A stretch of 34,378 nt of DNA from Eisenbergiella sp963559585 (lineage in GTDB: Bacteria; Bacillota; Clostridia; Lachnospirales; Lachnospiraceae), in contig CAUWLJ010000031.1 of assembly GCA_963559585.1 (NCBI GenBank), forward strand, positions 1-34,378, given 5' to 3'. Shown here piece by piece: positions 1 through 8,534 of this stretch (position 1 is its first letter; each line of letters begins with the position of its first letter). Both the position numbers and the translations under genes were made by a program. Under the pieces are notes generated by a model that saw only the letters and a program-made list of their open reading frames with translations, was not told where the DNA came from and did not search any database.

Positions 1-140
1 CATTCCCGCCATCTGCACGCCCCACTTTGCGGTATATTTGCCCCAAATTCGCGGTACGTACCACTACGCCGCACTCATTTGGGGCAAATCTCCCACAAAG
101 TGGGACGCACATCTGGCAGAAAGCAATTTTCAAACACGCT
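1..140. repeat. Long stem-loop repeat, cut by window edge
   Basis: The arms 21-29 (cccactttg) and 96-104 (caaagtggg), and 37-48 (tttgccccaaat) and 77-88 (atttggggcaaa), pair to form a long imperfect hairpin. The flanks, 1-20 and about 123-140, match the two ends of the small repeat at 23561-23597 in reverse orientation (the gcagatggcgggaatg and ttttcaaacacgct blocks). I read this as a larger, hairpin-bearing relative of that REP-like repeat. It ends about 10 bases from the stop codon of the neighbouring minus-strand gene and could also stop transcription there. Confidence 0.6.
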
Positions 141-149
141 CTAGGGCTG

Positions 150-1124
150 CTATATCATTCTTTTCTGAAATTCTTCCGTGGTAAGACCGGCCCGCCTGGC
201 GGCCTCTACAGCCGTCATTACGCCTTCCCTTACAAGGGAAACAAGCAGATCCAGCTTTCCCTTTTCCATTCCTTCCTGCATGCCCTGCTGGAGCCCTTTC
301 TCCATGGCTTCTTTTTCAATCAGATCTGAAAGATTGCACATCCGCTCCATCCCTTCTCCAGTCTCTGTACTGGTCTCCATCCCGTACTTCGTCTCCATTT
401 CCTTTATTTTCTCTGCCGCAGGCACCCCGGCTGTGAACACCAGGGACAGCAGCTCCAGAAGCCTCCGGCATCCCTCCTGCGGCATATCTTTTCCCGTTTT
501 CCGGTACCGGGGCAGACGGATCATCAGCACGGAGGCCAGGTCATACCTGTCCTTTCCGGTATAGCTTCCATACAGATCCCGGGGCTGGATGCTGTACTCT
601 GTAATGGTATCAGCGTACTTCTCCGGCACGGAAATGCAGATCCAGATGGAATATACCTTTTTGATCCCCCTGTAGTCCTTCCCGGTAAATTCCGTGTCCA
701 TCTGGGCCGAAAGCTGGCGGGCATTGTAGAAGATCCCCCGGGACACCAGGTCATAGCCCGGGTCAAACTCCTTCTGGGCTTCCACGTCCAGGATCAGCTT
801 GATCCGCTCCCCTCCCGGCACAATGGCAAAGAAGCGGACGTCAAAGGTGGCTGTCCCCTCACCCGGTATGCTGCTTTCCTGGGGCATCCCGGTGACGGCA
901 CGGCCCGACAGGCCCGGATACACCGGCACGGAAGCCACCTCCGGCTCGCCTTCGATGGCTGCGGCCGTTTCCTCCATGGTGCAGTTCTCAAACTCCTTCA
1001 CCGTGTACTTCATGATCCAGGCCAGGAGCTGCCTGTCACTGAGCAGCTTCTTTGCCTGGGCATCGTAGGCGGCTTTGGCATCTGCAGCTGTGACTGCGGA
1101 TGCCAGGTGTGTGTTTTCCTTCAT
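150..1124 (-). CDS. PD-(D/E)XK nuclease family transposase-like protein (Rpn-like)
   Basis: The 324-residue product resembles the Rpn/PD-(D/E)XK transposase-like nucleases, which nick or cut DNA and promote recombination. Visible features are an N-terminal helical region, a nuclease core with D95 and the D113-x-E115-x-Q117-K118 motif, and a charged C-terminus with a regular Gly-x3-Gly pattern (GLQQGMQEGMEKGK) followed by a short helical tail typical of the family. The ATG at 1124 is chosen because an AGGAGG site lies just upstream; the open frame runs further to 1304 but has no such signal there. The gene stands alone between a stem-loop repeat and a decayed transposase. Biological role in this strain is unknown. 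Confidence 0.8.
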   Translation of the reverse strand: MKENTHLASAVTAADAKAAYDAQAKKLLSDRQLLAWIMKYTVKEFENCTMEETAAAIEGEPEVASVPVYPGLSGRAVTGMPQESSIPGEGTATFDVRFFAIVPGGERIKLILDVEAQKEFDPGYDLVSRGIFYNARQLSAQMDTEFTGKDYRGIKKVYSIWICISVPEKYADTITEYSIQPRDLYGSYTGKDRYDLASVLMIRLPRYRKTGKDMPQEGCRRLLELLSLVFTAGVPAAEKIKEMETKYGMETSTETGEGMERMCNLSDLIEKEAMEKGLQQGMQEGMEKGKLDLLVSLVREGVMTAVEAARRAGLTTEEFQKRMI

Positions 1125-1224
1125 GCTTCCTCCTTTCCCCTGCCCCCGGCCCGGGTGCAGGCAGGCCGTACTTCGTTTTTTTATTCTGCAGAATGGCAGG
1201 GGAGGAACTGTTATTGATAAAAAT

Positions 1225-1233
1225 ATCATACCA
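1225..1233 (-). promoter_or_regulatory. Possible extended -10 promoter for the nuclease gene
   Basis: On the minus strand TATGAT (1225-1230) is preceded by TGG, fitting a TGn extended -10. No convincing -35 was found. It would give a leader of about 95 nt to the ATG at 1124. Confidence 0.3.
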
Positions 1234-1537
1234 CAGAAAGGACGGTTATGCCAGTGTGTCTGGAAAAAGCCCAGGACAAACGCATGAATTGTGTTACTGT
1301 TCACGGCAGGCCCGTAAACAGTAACTTTCGCGGGCCTATTGAAAGTTTTTGCTGCGCAAAAGAGGCCCGCTCACTCCTGAATCACATTCTTACGCCTCAA
1401 ACGGCAGGCGTTTGAGGCTGCTGTGAACAGTAACTGAATTGTTTTCCTTCTTTTCTTTTATTGGAAAGCATCGTTTTTCCATCCATGCAGATCAGCTTAC
1501 GCAGTGCTTCTCCTTCCTTTTGATTCAGTAATTCCTT
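1228..1537 (-). pseudogene. ISAs1-like transposase remnant, split by a MITE
   Basis: Read on the minus strand from 1537, one frame gives ...ALRKLICMDGKTM..., which resembles the IDGKTMRGN block of ISAs1-family DDE transposases. The frame is closed upstream by a TAG at 1538-1540 and runs straight into the MITE at 1434. If the MITE and one copy of its 8-bp target duplication are removed, the frame continues as ...KQFMRLSWAFSRHTGIT, comparable to the KPxHIVSAW region that normally follows, and then stops at about 1228. So this is a short internal fragment with no intact ends. From 1541 to 1820 I see only AT-rich sequence with no gene. Family assignment is from motif memory and is moderate. Confidence 0.5.
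1293..1434. mobile_element. 142-bp MITE with terminal inverted repeats and 8-bp target duplication
   Basis: The ends GTTACTGTTCACGGCA and, inverted, GTTACTGTTCACAGCA form 16-bp terminal inverted repeats with one mismatch. The flanks are both TGAATTGT (1285-1292 and 1435-1442), a perfect 8-bp target-site duplication. Internal subterminal inverted repeats (cgggcct / aggcccg, and gcctcaaacg / cgtttgaggc) are present. A second near-identical copy lies at 19601-19743 and a decayed one at 19492-19590. No transposase is encoded, so it must be moved in trans. Confidence 0.85.
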
Positions 1538-1820
1538 CTAAAACTATTTTATCTATTCTACTGACCTTTTTTCTTTTATTCCCAAAATCGTGCTGTACGA
1601 AAGATAATAAACGCCATTGAACAGGGGTTCAGGTTTCTCCTCATCAACAGGCTGTTTCTCAAACGTTTCAATCCCTGTTTTACAAGAATTCGTTTTTTTG
1701 ATAGAGCATGATTTTTATTTTAAACGGTGTTAAAAGAGAAATGGTTACAGCCTTCAGACATGAAAACGGTAGTGATAACTGGAAGATACCAATGAAATGT
1801 TGTGCGTTGTCTTATTCCAC

Positions 1821-1997
1821 TTAATCATGAAGCTCCATATTGTCAAGCGCGTACTGAAGCGCCAGATTGATCAGCTCATTTCTGGAGCGGTTGGTTATGG
1901 CGGACAGGCGGTTGTACTCGTCCTGAAGGCTTTTCTCTATGCGGATCGTCATGGTGACGGTTCGATCCTCTTTTGGTGTGATGATAAGATTTCCCAT
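1821..1997 (-). CDS. Ribbon-helix-helix (CopG/Arc-like) DNA-binding protein
   Basis: The 58-residue protein starts MGNLIITPKEDRTVTMTIRI, with a beta-strand (VTMTIRIEKSL) followed by two helices containing the TNRSRNELINLALQYAL block typical of the ribbon-helix-helix fold. Such proteins bind DNA as dimers, often repressing their own operon. The ATG at 1997 is preceded by GGAGG at a rather long spacing (13 nt); an earlier in-frame ATG at 2039 has no ribosome binding site. A paralogue lies just upstream (2118-2294). No toxin or other partner gene follows, so a toxin-antitoxin role is not supported. Confidence 0.75.
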   Translation of the reverse strand: MGNLIITPKEDRTVTMTIRIEKSLQDEYNRLSAITNRSRNELINLALQYALDNMELHD

Positions 1998-2117
1998 AAT
2001 GTAGTCAAATCCTCCATTGAAGTTGAGTACATTATACAACTATTATTTTGAATAGATCTATAACACAATAAGTATTAAATATAAAATACAATTTGTGTTT
2101 TAATCAAAGGAAAAACT

Positions 2118-2294
2118 TTATTTTTGTAATTCCATATGATCAAGCGCATACTGCAATGCCATATTAATCAATTCATTTCGAGAACGATTGGTTTGGCTGG
2201 CTAAATGGTTATATTTCTCCTGTAAAGATTTATCTATTCTAATAGTCATGGTAACTGTCTTGGATTCTTTAGGGGTTATAACAAGTTTGTCCAT
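2118..2294 (-). CDS. Second ribbon-helix-helix protein, paralogue of the neighbour
   Basis: The 58-residue product begins MDKLVITPKESKTVTMTIRI and ends ALDHMELQK, clearly homologous along its whole length to the 1821-1997 protein, with the same VTMTIRI strand and TNRSRNELINMALQYAL helices. A GGAGG site lies 8 nt before the ATG at 2294. The DNA is noticeably more AT-rich than its paralogue at third positions, so the two copies have diverged at nucleotide level while the protein is kept. That suggests selection on both rather than a recent duplication. Targets are unknown. Confidence 0.75.
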   Translation of the reverse strand: MDKLVITPKESKTVTMTIRIDKSLQEKYNHLASQTNRSRNELINMALQYALDHMELQK

Positions 2295-2317
2295 TTTTTG
2301 CCTCCATTTTTGATTTC

Positions 2318-2347
2318 ATTATAAATTTGTTACATATATCTTATCAA
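2318..2347 (-). promoter_or_regulatory. Sigma-A type promoter for the 2118-2294 gene
   Basis: On the minus strand TTGATA (2342-2347) and TATAAT (2318-2323) are separated by 18 bp, placing the start of transcription about 15-20 nt upstream of the ATG at 2294. Confidence 0.6.
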
Positions 2348-2499
2348 TGACATAAATAGTGTTTATTATTTACTAGACATTTGTGTTACAATATGATATT
2401 ATTTATGCTGTGAATTGTGAGAATGATATAAGAGGTCTAAGAGAAAAAGTACAATGGTTTCTCGTACAATTATTAATCATATTAAAAAGGAGGGGCAAA

Positions 2500-3429
2500 A
2501 TGAAAGAATTTTGCACAGGGACCAATGCAGGGTGGAAGAAATTCCGGGGGAACCCTGTACTGGGAGGAAAGTATGGAGTCTGTTTTGATATTTCCGTGTT
2601 AAAGACGGATACAGGCTACCGGATGTATTTCAGTTGGAGAACCAAAGGAAGTATCGGTGTAACCGATAGTGAGGATGGATTTGTCTGGCCAGAACCGGTG
2701 GTCTGTCTCAGTCCGCGTCCTACAGAGCAGGGATGGGAGGATGAATTGAACCGGCCTGCGGTAGTGTACAAGGATGGTCTGTACCATATGTGGTATACCG
2801 GACAATATCTGCCAGGAGCGGCTGAAGGGAGCTCCCATATTTTTTATGCAGTAAGCAAGGATGGAAAAGAATTTTCCCGTGTAGGAGACAAGCCGGTTTT
2901 GACTCCGGAAAAAGAATGGGAGAAAGCTTCCGTAATGTGTCCTGATGTGATGTGGGATGAAGAAGAAGGATTGTTTAAGATGTGGTATTCGGGAGGAGAA
3001 CAGTATGAACCGAATGCAATCGGCTATGCAGTCAGCACAGATGGAATACACTGGGACAAAAATGGAGAAGAACCTGTGTTTCAGGCGGATCCGGAACATT
3101 CCTGGGAAAAACATAAAGCGGCTGGATGTCATGTGGTTAAGACAGAAAATGAATACATTATGTTTTATATTGGCTACCACAATGAGGATTATGCTCAGAT
3201 TGGCCTGGCAAAATCCAAGAATGGGATAACAGAATGGATTCGTCATCCGTTAAATCCCATCATTGCGCCGGAGCCGGAGAAATGGGATGGAGAGGCCTGT
3301 TATAAACCCTATGCCATCTATGATGGAGAAAAGTGGCTCCTCTGGTACAATGGCCGACGCGGTCATATAGAGCAGATCGGCGTTGCGGTGCATAGCGGGT
3401 TTGATTTGGGATTTCAGGAGGGCAGATAA
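2500..3429 (+). CDS. Beta-propeller glycosidase-like protein (GH43/GH32/GH130-type fold)
   Basis: The 309-residue protein has the repeating blade pattern of five-bladed propeller glycosidases: NRPAVVYKDGLYHMWYTGQ, CPDVMWDEEEGLFKMWYSG, and YKPYAIYDGEKWLLWYNG, each followed by a line about the substrate-like sample (GYAVSTDGIHW). Family members hydrolyse or phosphorolyse plant or fungal beta-linked sugars, or fructans; the exact family cannot be fixed by eye. There is no signal peptide, so it acts in the cytoplasm on imported oligosaccharides. The ATG at 2500 follows AAGGAGGGG; the frame extends upstream but without a binding site. It is the first gene of a locus with a second glycosidase and a sugar ABC importer, 6 bp before the next start. 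Confidence 0.7.
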   Translation: MKEFCTGTNAGWKKFRGNPVLGGKYGVCFDISVLKTDTGYRMYFSWRTKGSIGVTDSEDGFVWPEPVVCLSPRPTEQGWEDELNRPAVVYKDGLYHMWYTGQYLPGAAEGSSHIFYAVSKDGKEFSRVGDKPVLTPEKEWEKASVMCPDVMWDEEEGLFKMWYSGGEQYEPNAIGYAVSTDGIHWDKNGEEPVFQADPEHSWEKHKAAGCHVVKTENEYIMFYIGYHNEDYAQIGLAKSKNGITEWIRHPLNPIIAPEPEKWDGEACYKPYAIYDGEKWLLWYNGRRGHIEQIGVAVHSGFDLGFQEGR

Positions 3430-3435
3430 GAAAAA

Positions 3436-4962
3436 ATGTACAGAAGCGGTTGGAGACAATATATTCGTAAGTTTAATGATAATGATGAGGAACTGACAAT
3501 CCAATCTGTGCCGAATGAAAAAGCAGAAGAATGGATTCAGGCGGAGGTGCCTTATTTTGAATGCTCAGATCCGGTGATTGAAGAAACCTATTATTTTCGC
3601 TGGTGGGTATTTCGGAAACATATTAAGGAAACGGAAGCAGGGCGCATTATAACGGAGTTTCTGCCTCCTGTTCCATGGGCGGGGCCTTACAACTCCATTA
3701 ACTGCGCCTGCGGACATCATATAGCAGAAGCCAGATGGATGAAAAGGGACAGAAATCTGGCCAGAGAATATCTTTCATTCTGGCTTGATGGAAAAGGTCA
3801 GGAAAGATCCTATTCCTCCTGGCTGGCAGATGTGGTTTATCAATATGCTGTTGTTACAGGAGACAAGGAGTTTGCGGTTGAGGCTCTGCCTGCACTGGTC
3901 AGGTATTATGAAGCTGTGGAGACATCTAATATGACTGCCTATGGGCTGTTCTGGTCGTACGATGACAGAGACGCCATGGAACTTTCTATCAGCGGCAGCG
4001 GCCTGCGCCCAACGCTGAACAGCTATATGTACGGAAATGCAGAAGCGATAGCTTCTATTGCAGGCTGGGCTGGAGAAATGGAACTGAAAGAAAGGTACAG
4101 CCAGAAGGCAGAGGATTTAAAGGAGAAAATACTGAAATTTTTATGGGATGAAAAGGCACACTTTTTCAGGGTTATTCCTATGGAAAAAAAGGACAGCAGT
4201 ACGGTAGAGTTAGAGTTTGACCGAATACCGTCAGAGAGAAAGGCTTTGGAGGAGATTGGTTATATACCGTGGTACTTTTCCATACCGGAGGAATCCCATG
4301 ACAAGGCCTGGAATTATTTGAAAAGGGAGGACTGTTTTAAGGCGCCTTGGGGAATTACCACAGCGGAGAGGAGGCATCCGCTGTTCATGAATACCAGATC
4401 TGTGCACGAATGCCAGTGGAATGGGCCGGTCTGGCCTTTTGCAACCACACAAACGTTAAACAGCCTGATCAGGCTTCTTCAGGAAAGGGAATCCGACGCT
4501 GTTAACAGGATGGATTTTCTGGAGCAGATAAAGATATACGCCGGAAGCCATTACAGAACAGACGAGAATGGGAAAAGGCTGAACTGGCTGGATGAAAACC
4601 AACACCCGGATACTGGAATCTGGATTGCCAGAGAGATTCTGAAGGGATGGGGCTGGCCGGAAGAGAAAGGGGGATATGAGAGAGGAAAGGATTATAACCA
4701 TTCTGCATTCTGTGATCTGGTGATCAGAGGGATCTGCGGTATCTGTCCGAAGGAGGATTCATTGATTCTGGATCCGCTGCTCCCGGAAAATGTATGGAAA
4801 TATTTTCTGCTGGAGGATCTGCCCTGTAAGGGACATAGCATTACCGTTGGATACGATTGGGATGGATCGCGGTATGGAAAAGGAAAGGGGCTTTGGATTG
4901 AGATAGATGGACGTATAGCGGCTATGAATCCATTTCTTTCCAGGATAGAAGTAAAGCTGTAA
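3436..4962 (+). CDS. (alpha/alpha)6-barrel glycosidase, MGH1-like
   Basis: The 508-residue protein resembles the GH63/MGH1-like (mannosylglycerate hydrolase-type) catalytic domain: ITEFLPPVPWAGPYNSINCA near residue 75-95, YSYDDRDAMELSISGSG, the TRSVHECQWNGPVWPFATTQ block (about residue 320-340), and a C-terminal NHSAFCDLVIRGICGI segment followed by a beta-sandwich tail. Those families cleave alpha- or beta-glycosides in the cytoplasm by an inverting mechanism. It starts 6 bp after the upstream glycosidase, with AGGAGGG at 3416-3422 overlapping that gene's end, so the two are probably translated from one mRNA. Substrate is unknown; the pairing with an importer suggests stepwise breakdown of one imported oligosaccharide. 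Confidence 0.7.
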   Translation: MYRSGWRQYIRKFNDNDEELTIQSVPNEKAEEWIQAEVPYFECSDPVIEETYYFRWWVFRKHIKETEAGRIITEFLPPVPWAGPYNSINCACGHHIAEARWMKRDRNLAREYLSFWLDGKGQERSYSSWLADVVYQYAVVTGDKEFAVEALPALVRYYEAVETSNMTAYGLFWSYDDRDAMELSISGSGLRPTLNSYMYGNAEAIASIAGWAGEMELKERYSQKAEDLKEKILKFLWDEKAHFFRVIPMEKKDSSTVELEFDRIPSERKALEEIGYIPWYFSIPEESHDKAWNYLKREDCFKAPWGITTAERRHPLFMNTRSVHECQWNGPVWPFATTQTLNSLIRLLQERESDAVNRMDFLEQIKIYAGSHYRTDENGKRLNWLDENQHPDTGIWIAREILKGWGWPEEKGGYERGKDYNHSAFCDLVIRGICGICPKEDSLILDPLLPENVWKYFLLEDLPCKGHSITVGYDWDGSRYGKGKGLWIEIDGRIAAMNPFLSRIEVKL

Positions 4963-5003
4963 AAGATCAGGTTAGAAAAGAAAATAAGATTGGGAGAAAA
5001 CTT

Positions 5004-6676
5004 ATGAAAAAAAGAATCGGACAAACAGGAAGAAAAATGGCGGCTGTCCTGATGGCTGCTTCATTGCTGGCAGGATGCGGCGGTTCAGGAGAAACAGCGT
5101 CTGAAGGAACAGACGGAAATGCGGCAATGGAAAGTACGCCGGCTGTAGCGGAAGCGGAGACGGGAAAGGAGACTGCAGCGGCAGAGGGAGGAGAAGCCTA
5201 CGCAGTACCATTTGGCAATGGGGAATCGGACGAGCTGACGGTAGCCTGCCTGGAGGGATGGTACCAGTATCCATCAATGATAATCTGGAGATCTGGCAGG
5301 AGATTGAGAACAGGACGGGGGTAAAGATCAACTGGGAGGCGGCAGCGGAATATGATGCAATCATGCAGCCCAGGGTAGCCGCAGGAAGTGATCTGCCGGA
5401 CATTTTCATTGTTCCTCCGTCATGGAGCAACAGCGGCGTATACAAGCTGGCACAGGATGGAATGATTCAGCCATTGGATGATCTGATCCGTCAATATGCA
5501 CCGGACATTCAAAGAGTATTGGATGAGGATCCGGAACTGAAAAATCTGCTTACAGCTCCGGATGGCCATATCTATACAATAGCGGATACACCCAAATATG
5601 TGAATGATATGGTAGTGGCGAATGCTCTGTTTCTGAGACAGGATTGGATGGACAAGCTGAATCTTGAACAGCCGTCCACACTGGAAGAGTGGCATGATGT
5701 GCTTGTCGCTTTTAAAAATGGGGATCCCAATGGAAACGGAATCAATGATGAGATTCCATTCAGCGGGATTGATCTGGATACTTCGCTGCTCAATCCTTTC
5801 CTGTCCGCTTTTGACCTTCCGGCAGGAGTAGGTCCGTGGTGGTATGACGAGGAGGGAAAGGTATACTGTGTATACACTTCAGATGAGTACAAGGCCTTTG
5901 TGACAGAAATGAACAAATGGTATCAGGAAGGTCTGATTGATATGGAGCTGACCAGAGACGAGGCCAATTTCCAGGCCCTGTGTGCTACCAATGTGGTAGG
6001 AGCGTTTTCACACCTGGCAGAGAGAGAAATGCAGTATGACAATCTTCTTTCCACATCTGGATATACGGAAGCCAGGCATGCTCTGATCCATCATCCTGAG
6101 GGGACAGGTGAGACGCAGGTTTTGAAAAGAGAGCCTACCTGGAATCATTATGCCATTCCCACATCCTGTGAAAATGCCGAGCTTGCTATCAAATGGATCA
6201 ATTATGTATGGGGAAGTGAAGAAGGCGTTACCTTGACCGAATGGGGAATTGAAGGAAAGAGTTATGAAGTGGTGGACGGCAAGAAGCAGTTTACTGATTT
6301 CGTACTGAATAATCCGGACGGTCTGGATCCTTATAATGCACTTAGAAGCCTTGGGGCCAGCAACACGATTCTGGTACGTACACCTGCTGAGGCATACGAA
6401 GCATTAAACAGTGGTGGTAATGCGATTTCCTATGCCAAAGAGACAAATCTGGTGGAGCCGTTTCCTGCTATGATGTCAACAGATGAGGAACAGGATATTT
6501 TAGACATGTATAGTACCGACTTTGATACCTTCTGTTCTGAAAGTATTTTGAAATTTATTACGGGCGCCTCCAGTATGGAGGAATGGCAGAGCTTTGTTGA
6601 TACGCTTGGTGCAATGGGGCTGGAGGAACTGAAGCAGGTAAAACAGGCGCAGTTTGACCGTTCAAGAGGAATCTGA
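5004..6676 (+). pseudogene. Extracellular solute-binding lipoprotein (sugar ABC importer), frameshifted
   Basis: Two frames together encode one solute-binding protein of about 557 residues. Frame one (from ATG 5004, preceded by GGGAGAAAA) carries a signal peptide with lipobox LLAGC and runs through SDELTVACLEGWYQYPS, then goes out of frame at about 5271-5280 and stops at 5322-5324. The rest (INDNLEIWQEIENRTGVKIN ... to 6676) is in another frame and contains the ligand-binding lobes. One reading that repairs it is a lost 4-base unit: ccatcaatgat instead of ccatcaatcaatgat, a tandem atca contraction. Downstream permeases are intact. It is therefore a recent mutation, a phase-variable site, or a sequence error. 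Confidence 0.75.
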
Positions 6677-6678
6677 GT

Positions 6679-7590
6679 ATGAAAAAACAGGTATTTTGGA
6701 AAAGTATAAAAAGAGATCGACAGCTTGTCCTGATGCTGGTGCCGGTAGTGATCTTTTTTCTGGTTTTTTCCTATTACCCTCTGTATGGAATCATTATTGC
6801 GTTTAAGGATTATTCGATCAGTAAGGGAATATTGGGAAGTCCGTGGGCAGGATTGAGATACTTTGAACAGTTTTTCGGAAGCCCGTATTTTTCAAGACTT
6901 CTCCGCAATACCATTTTGATCAGTGTATACAGTCTTTTATGGGGCTTTCCCATACCGATTCTTTTTGCCCTTGCGCTTAATGAATTTAAGGACGGTAAGT
7001 TTAAACGGGTGATCCAGACAGTTTCCTATTTACCGCACTTTATTTCACTGGTTGTGATCTGCGGTATCCTGATTGATATTTTTTCTCCTCAGGGAGGCGT
7101 GATCAACGCTATGCTGTATCATCTGACCGGAAAGAAGATCAATTTTTTCGGAGAACCGGAATGGTTTCGGACAATGTATGTGGGAAGCGGTGTCTGGCAG
7201 GAATTTGGCTGGAACAGTATTATCTATCTGGCGGCGATTTCGGGTATTAATCCGGATTTGTATGAGGCCGCCAGGATAGATGGGGCCGGAAGGCTGCGTC
7301 AGATCTGGCATGTGACCCTGCCGGGGATCAAGCCGACTATTCTGACTCTGCTGATTCTGAATCTGGGGAATATTATGAGTGTGGGCTATGAGAAGATCAT
7401 CCTGCTGTACAGCCCTGCCACTTATGAAACGGCAGACTTTATTTCCACATATGTTTATCGGACAGGTCTTTTAAGCCAGCAGTACAGTTATGCAGGTGCA
7501 GTAGGGCTGTTCAATTCGGTGATTAACATTGCGATTCTGCTCCTGTGTAACTTTGTAGGAAAGAAATTTTTCGGCGTGGGAATCTGGTAA
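6679..7590 (+). CDS. Sugar ABC transporter permease, LplB-type
   Basis: The 303-residue membrane protein is the first inner-membrane subunit of a carbohydrate ABC importer (CUT1 class). It has an N-terminal membrane helix (VLMLVPVVIFFLVFSYYPLYGIII), the ISxxNP-type NTILISVYSLLWGFPIPILFAL segment, and the ATPase-docking EAA loop YEAARIDGAGRLRQIWHVTL (about residues 195-214). The ATG lies two bases after the stop of the binding-protein gene, consistent with translational coupling. The locus encodes no ATPase, as is usual for these importers, which share a MsmX-like ATPase encoded elsewhere. Confidence 0.88.
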   Translation: MKKQVFWKSIKRDRQLVLMLVPVVIFFLVFSYYPLYGIIIAFKDYSISKGILGSPWAGLRYFEQFFGSPYFSRLLRNTILISVYSLLWGFPIPILFALALNEFKDGKFKRVIQTVSYLPHFISLVVICGILIDIFSPQGGVINAMLYHLTGKKINFFGEPEWFRTMYVGSGVWQEFGWNSIIYLAAISGINPDLYEAARIDGAGRLRQIWHVTLPGIKPTILTLLILNLGNIMSVGYEKIILLYSPATYETADFISTYVYRTGLLSQQYSYAGAVGLFNSVINIAILLLCNFVGKKFFGVGIW

Positions 7591-7601
7591 GGGGGATGGG
7601 T

Positions 7602-8477
7602 ATGAAACAGAAAAAATTCGGAATGCTTGCAGCCAGGGGAATACTGGCTGCGGCCCTCATCCTTGCAGGAATCCTGTGCCTGTATCCGTTCCTGTATGTA
7701 CTGTCCATGTCCGTCAGTTCAGCTGAACATGTGATCAGAAAGGATATTACGTTTCTGCCAAAGGGCTTTTCACTGGAGGGATATAAACTGGTATTCGCTA
7801 ATCCCAGCATATGGAGATCCTATCGGAATACGATTCTGTATACTTTGTTTGGAACGGCTTTGAACATGATAATGACCGTCCTTGCAGCTTATCCACTTTC
7901 CAGAGAGAGGTTTGTGCTTCGACGGCCCGTTTCAATTATGATTACGGTCACAATGTATATCAGTGGAGGAATGATCCCTTTTTTCATAGTAATAACGAAT
8001 CTGGGGCTTTATAATCATCCGTTAGGGCTGATTCTTCCATTTGCAGTAAGTGCCTGGAATATTATTATCGCCCGGAGTTTTTATGAAGGGATACCGGAAG
8101 CGCTGGCAGAGGCTGCGCAGATGGATGGGGCAAGCCACTTTACGATACTGAGAAAGATCATGCTTCCCTTGTCCAAGCCGATTCTGTCCGTATTGCTGCT
8201 TTATTATGCGGTGGGGCATTGGAACAATTATTTCTGGCCGATGGTGTTGGTTCCTACGCCGGAATATCAGCCGCTGCAGGTGTTCTTGCGTAACCTTTTG
8301 ATTCTGAAGCAGGATGTGGGAGGGGCCAGTGCCCAGATTGGGATAAGCAGAACTGCACAGATGGAGCAGTTAAAATATGCGACGATTATCGTATCGGTTC
8401 TTCCCATCCTTTTCATCTACCCTTTTATACAAAAGTATTTTGTGAAGGGAGTATCTGTTGGGGCGGTGAAAGAGTAA
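7602..8477 (+). CDS. Sugar ABC transporter permease, YtcP/LplC-type
   Basis: The 291-residue partner permease of the preceding gene. It has six predicted membrane helices starting with ILAAALILAGILCLYPFLYV, and the EAA loop EALAEAAQMDGASHFTILRK (about residues 165-185), with the characteristic C-terminus FIYPFIQKYFVKGVSVGAVK. I place the start at ATG 7602, six bases after AAGGGGG; the ATG at 7596 would touch the binding site. It ends the first importer operon and is followed by an intrinsic terminator at 8503. Confidence 0.88.
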   Translation: MKQKKFGMLAARGILAAALILAGILCLYPFLYVLSMSVSSAEHVIRKDITFLPKGFSLEGYKLVFANPSIWRSYRNTILYTLFGTALNMIMTVLAAYPLSRERFVLRRPVSIMITVTMYISGGMIPFFIVITNLGLYNHPLGLILPFAVSAWNIIIARSFYEGIPEALAEAAQMDGASHFTILRKIMLPLSKPILSVLLLYYAVGHWNNYFWPMVLVPTPEYQPLQVFLRNLLILKQDVGGASAQIGISRTAQMEQLKYATIIVSVLPILFIYPFIQKYFVKGVSVGAVKE

Positions 8478-8502
8478 AAACAGAAGCTGCGGCATAGAGA
8501 TG

Positions 8503-8534
8503 GAGACGGTCTTTTTAGGGCCGTCTCTATTTTT
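8503..8534 (+). terminator. Intrinsic terminator of the first sugar importer operon
   Basis: gagacgg (8503-8509) pairs with ccgtctc (8521-8527), followed by ATTTTTAT. Its T-tract is continuous with repeat copy 1. Confidence 0.75.

Noticed and set aside
1821..2294. Toxin-antitoxin module
   Set aside because: The two small genes are both ribbon-helix-helix proteins; no toxin-like frame adjoins either.
5258..5324. Programmed ribosomal frameshift in the solute-binding protein gene
   Set aside because: I see no slippery heptamer or following stem in the overlap, and this protein family is not known for it; a mutation or error is simpler.
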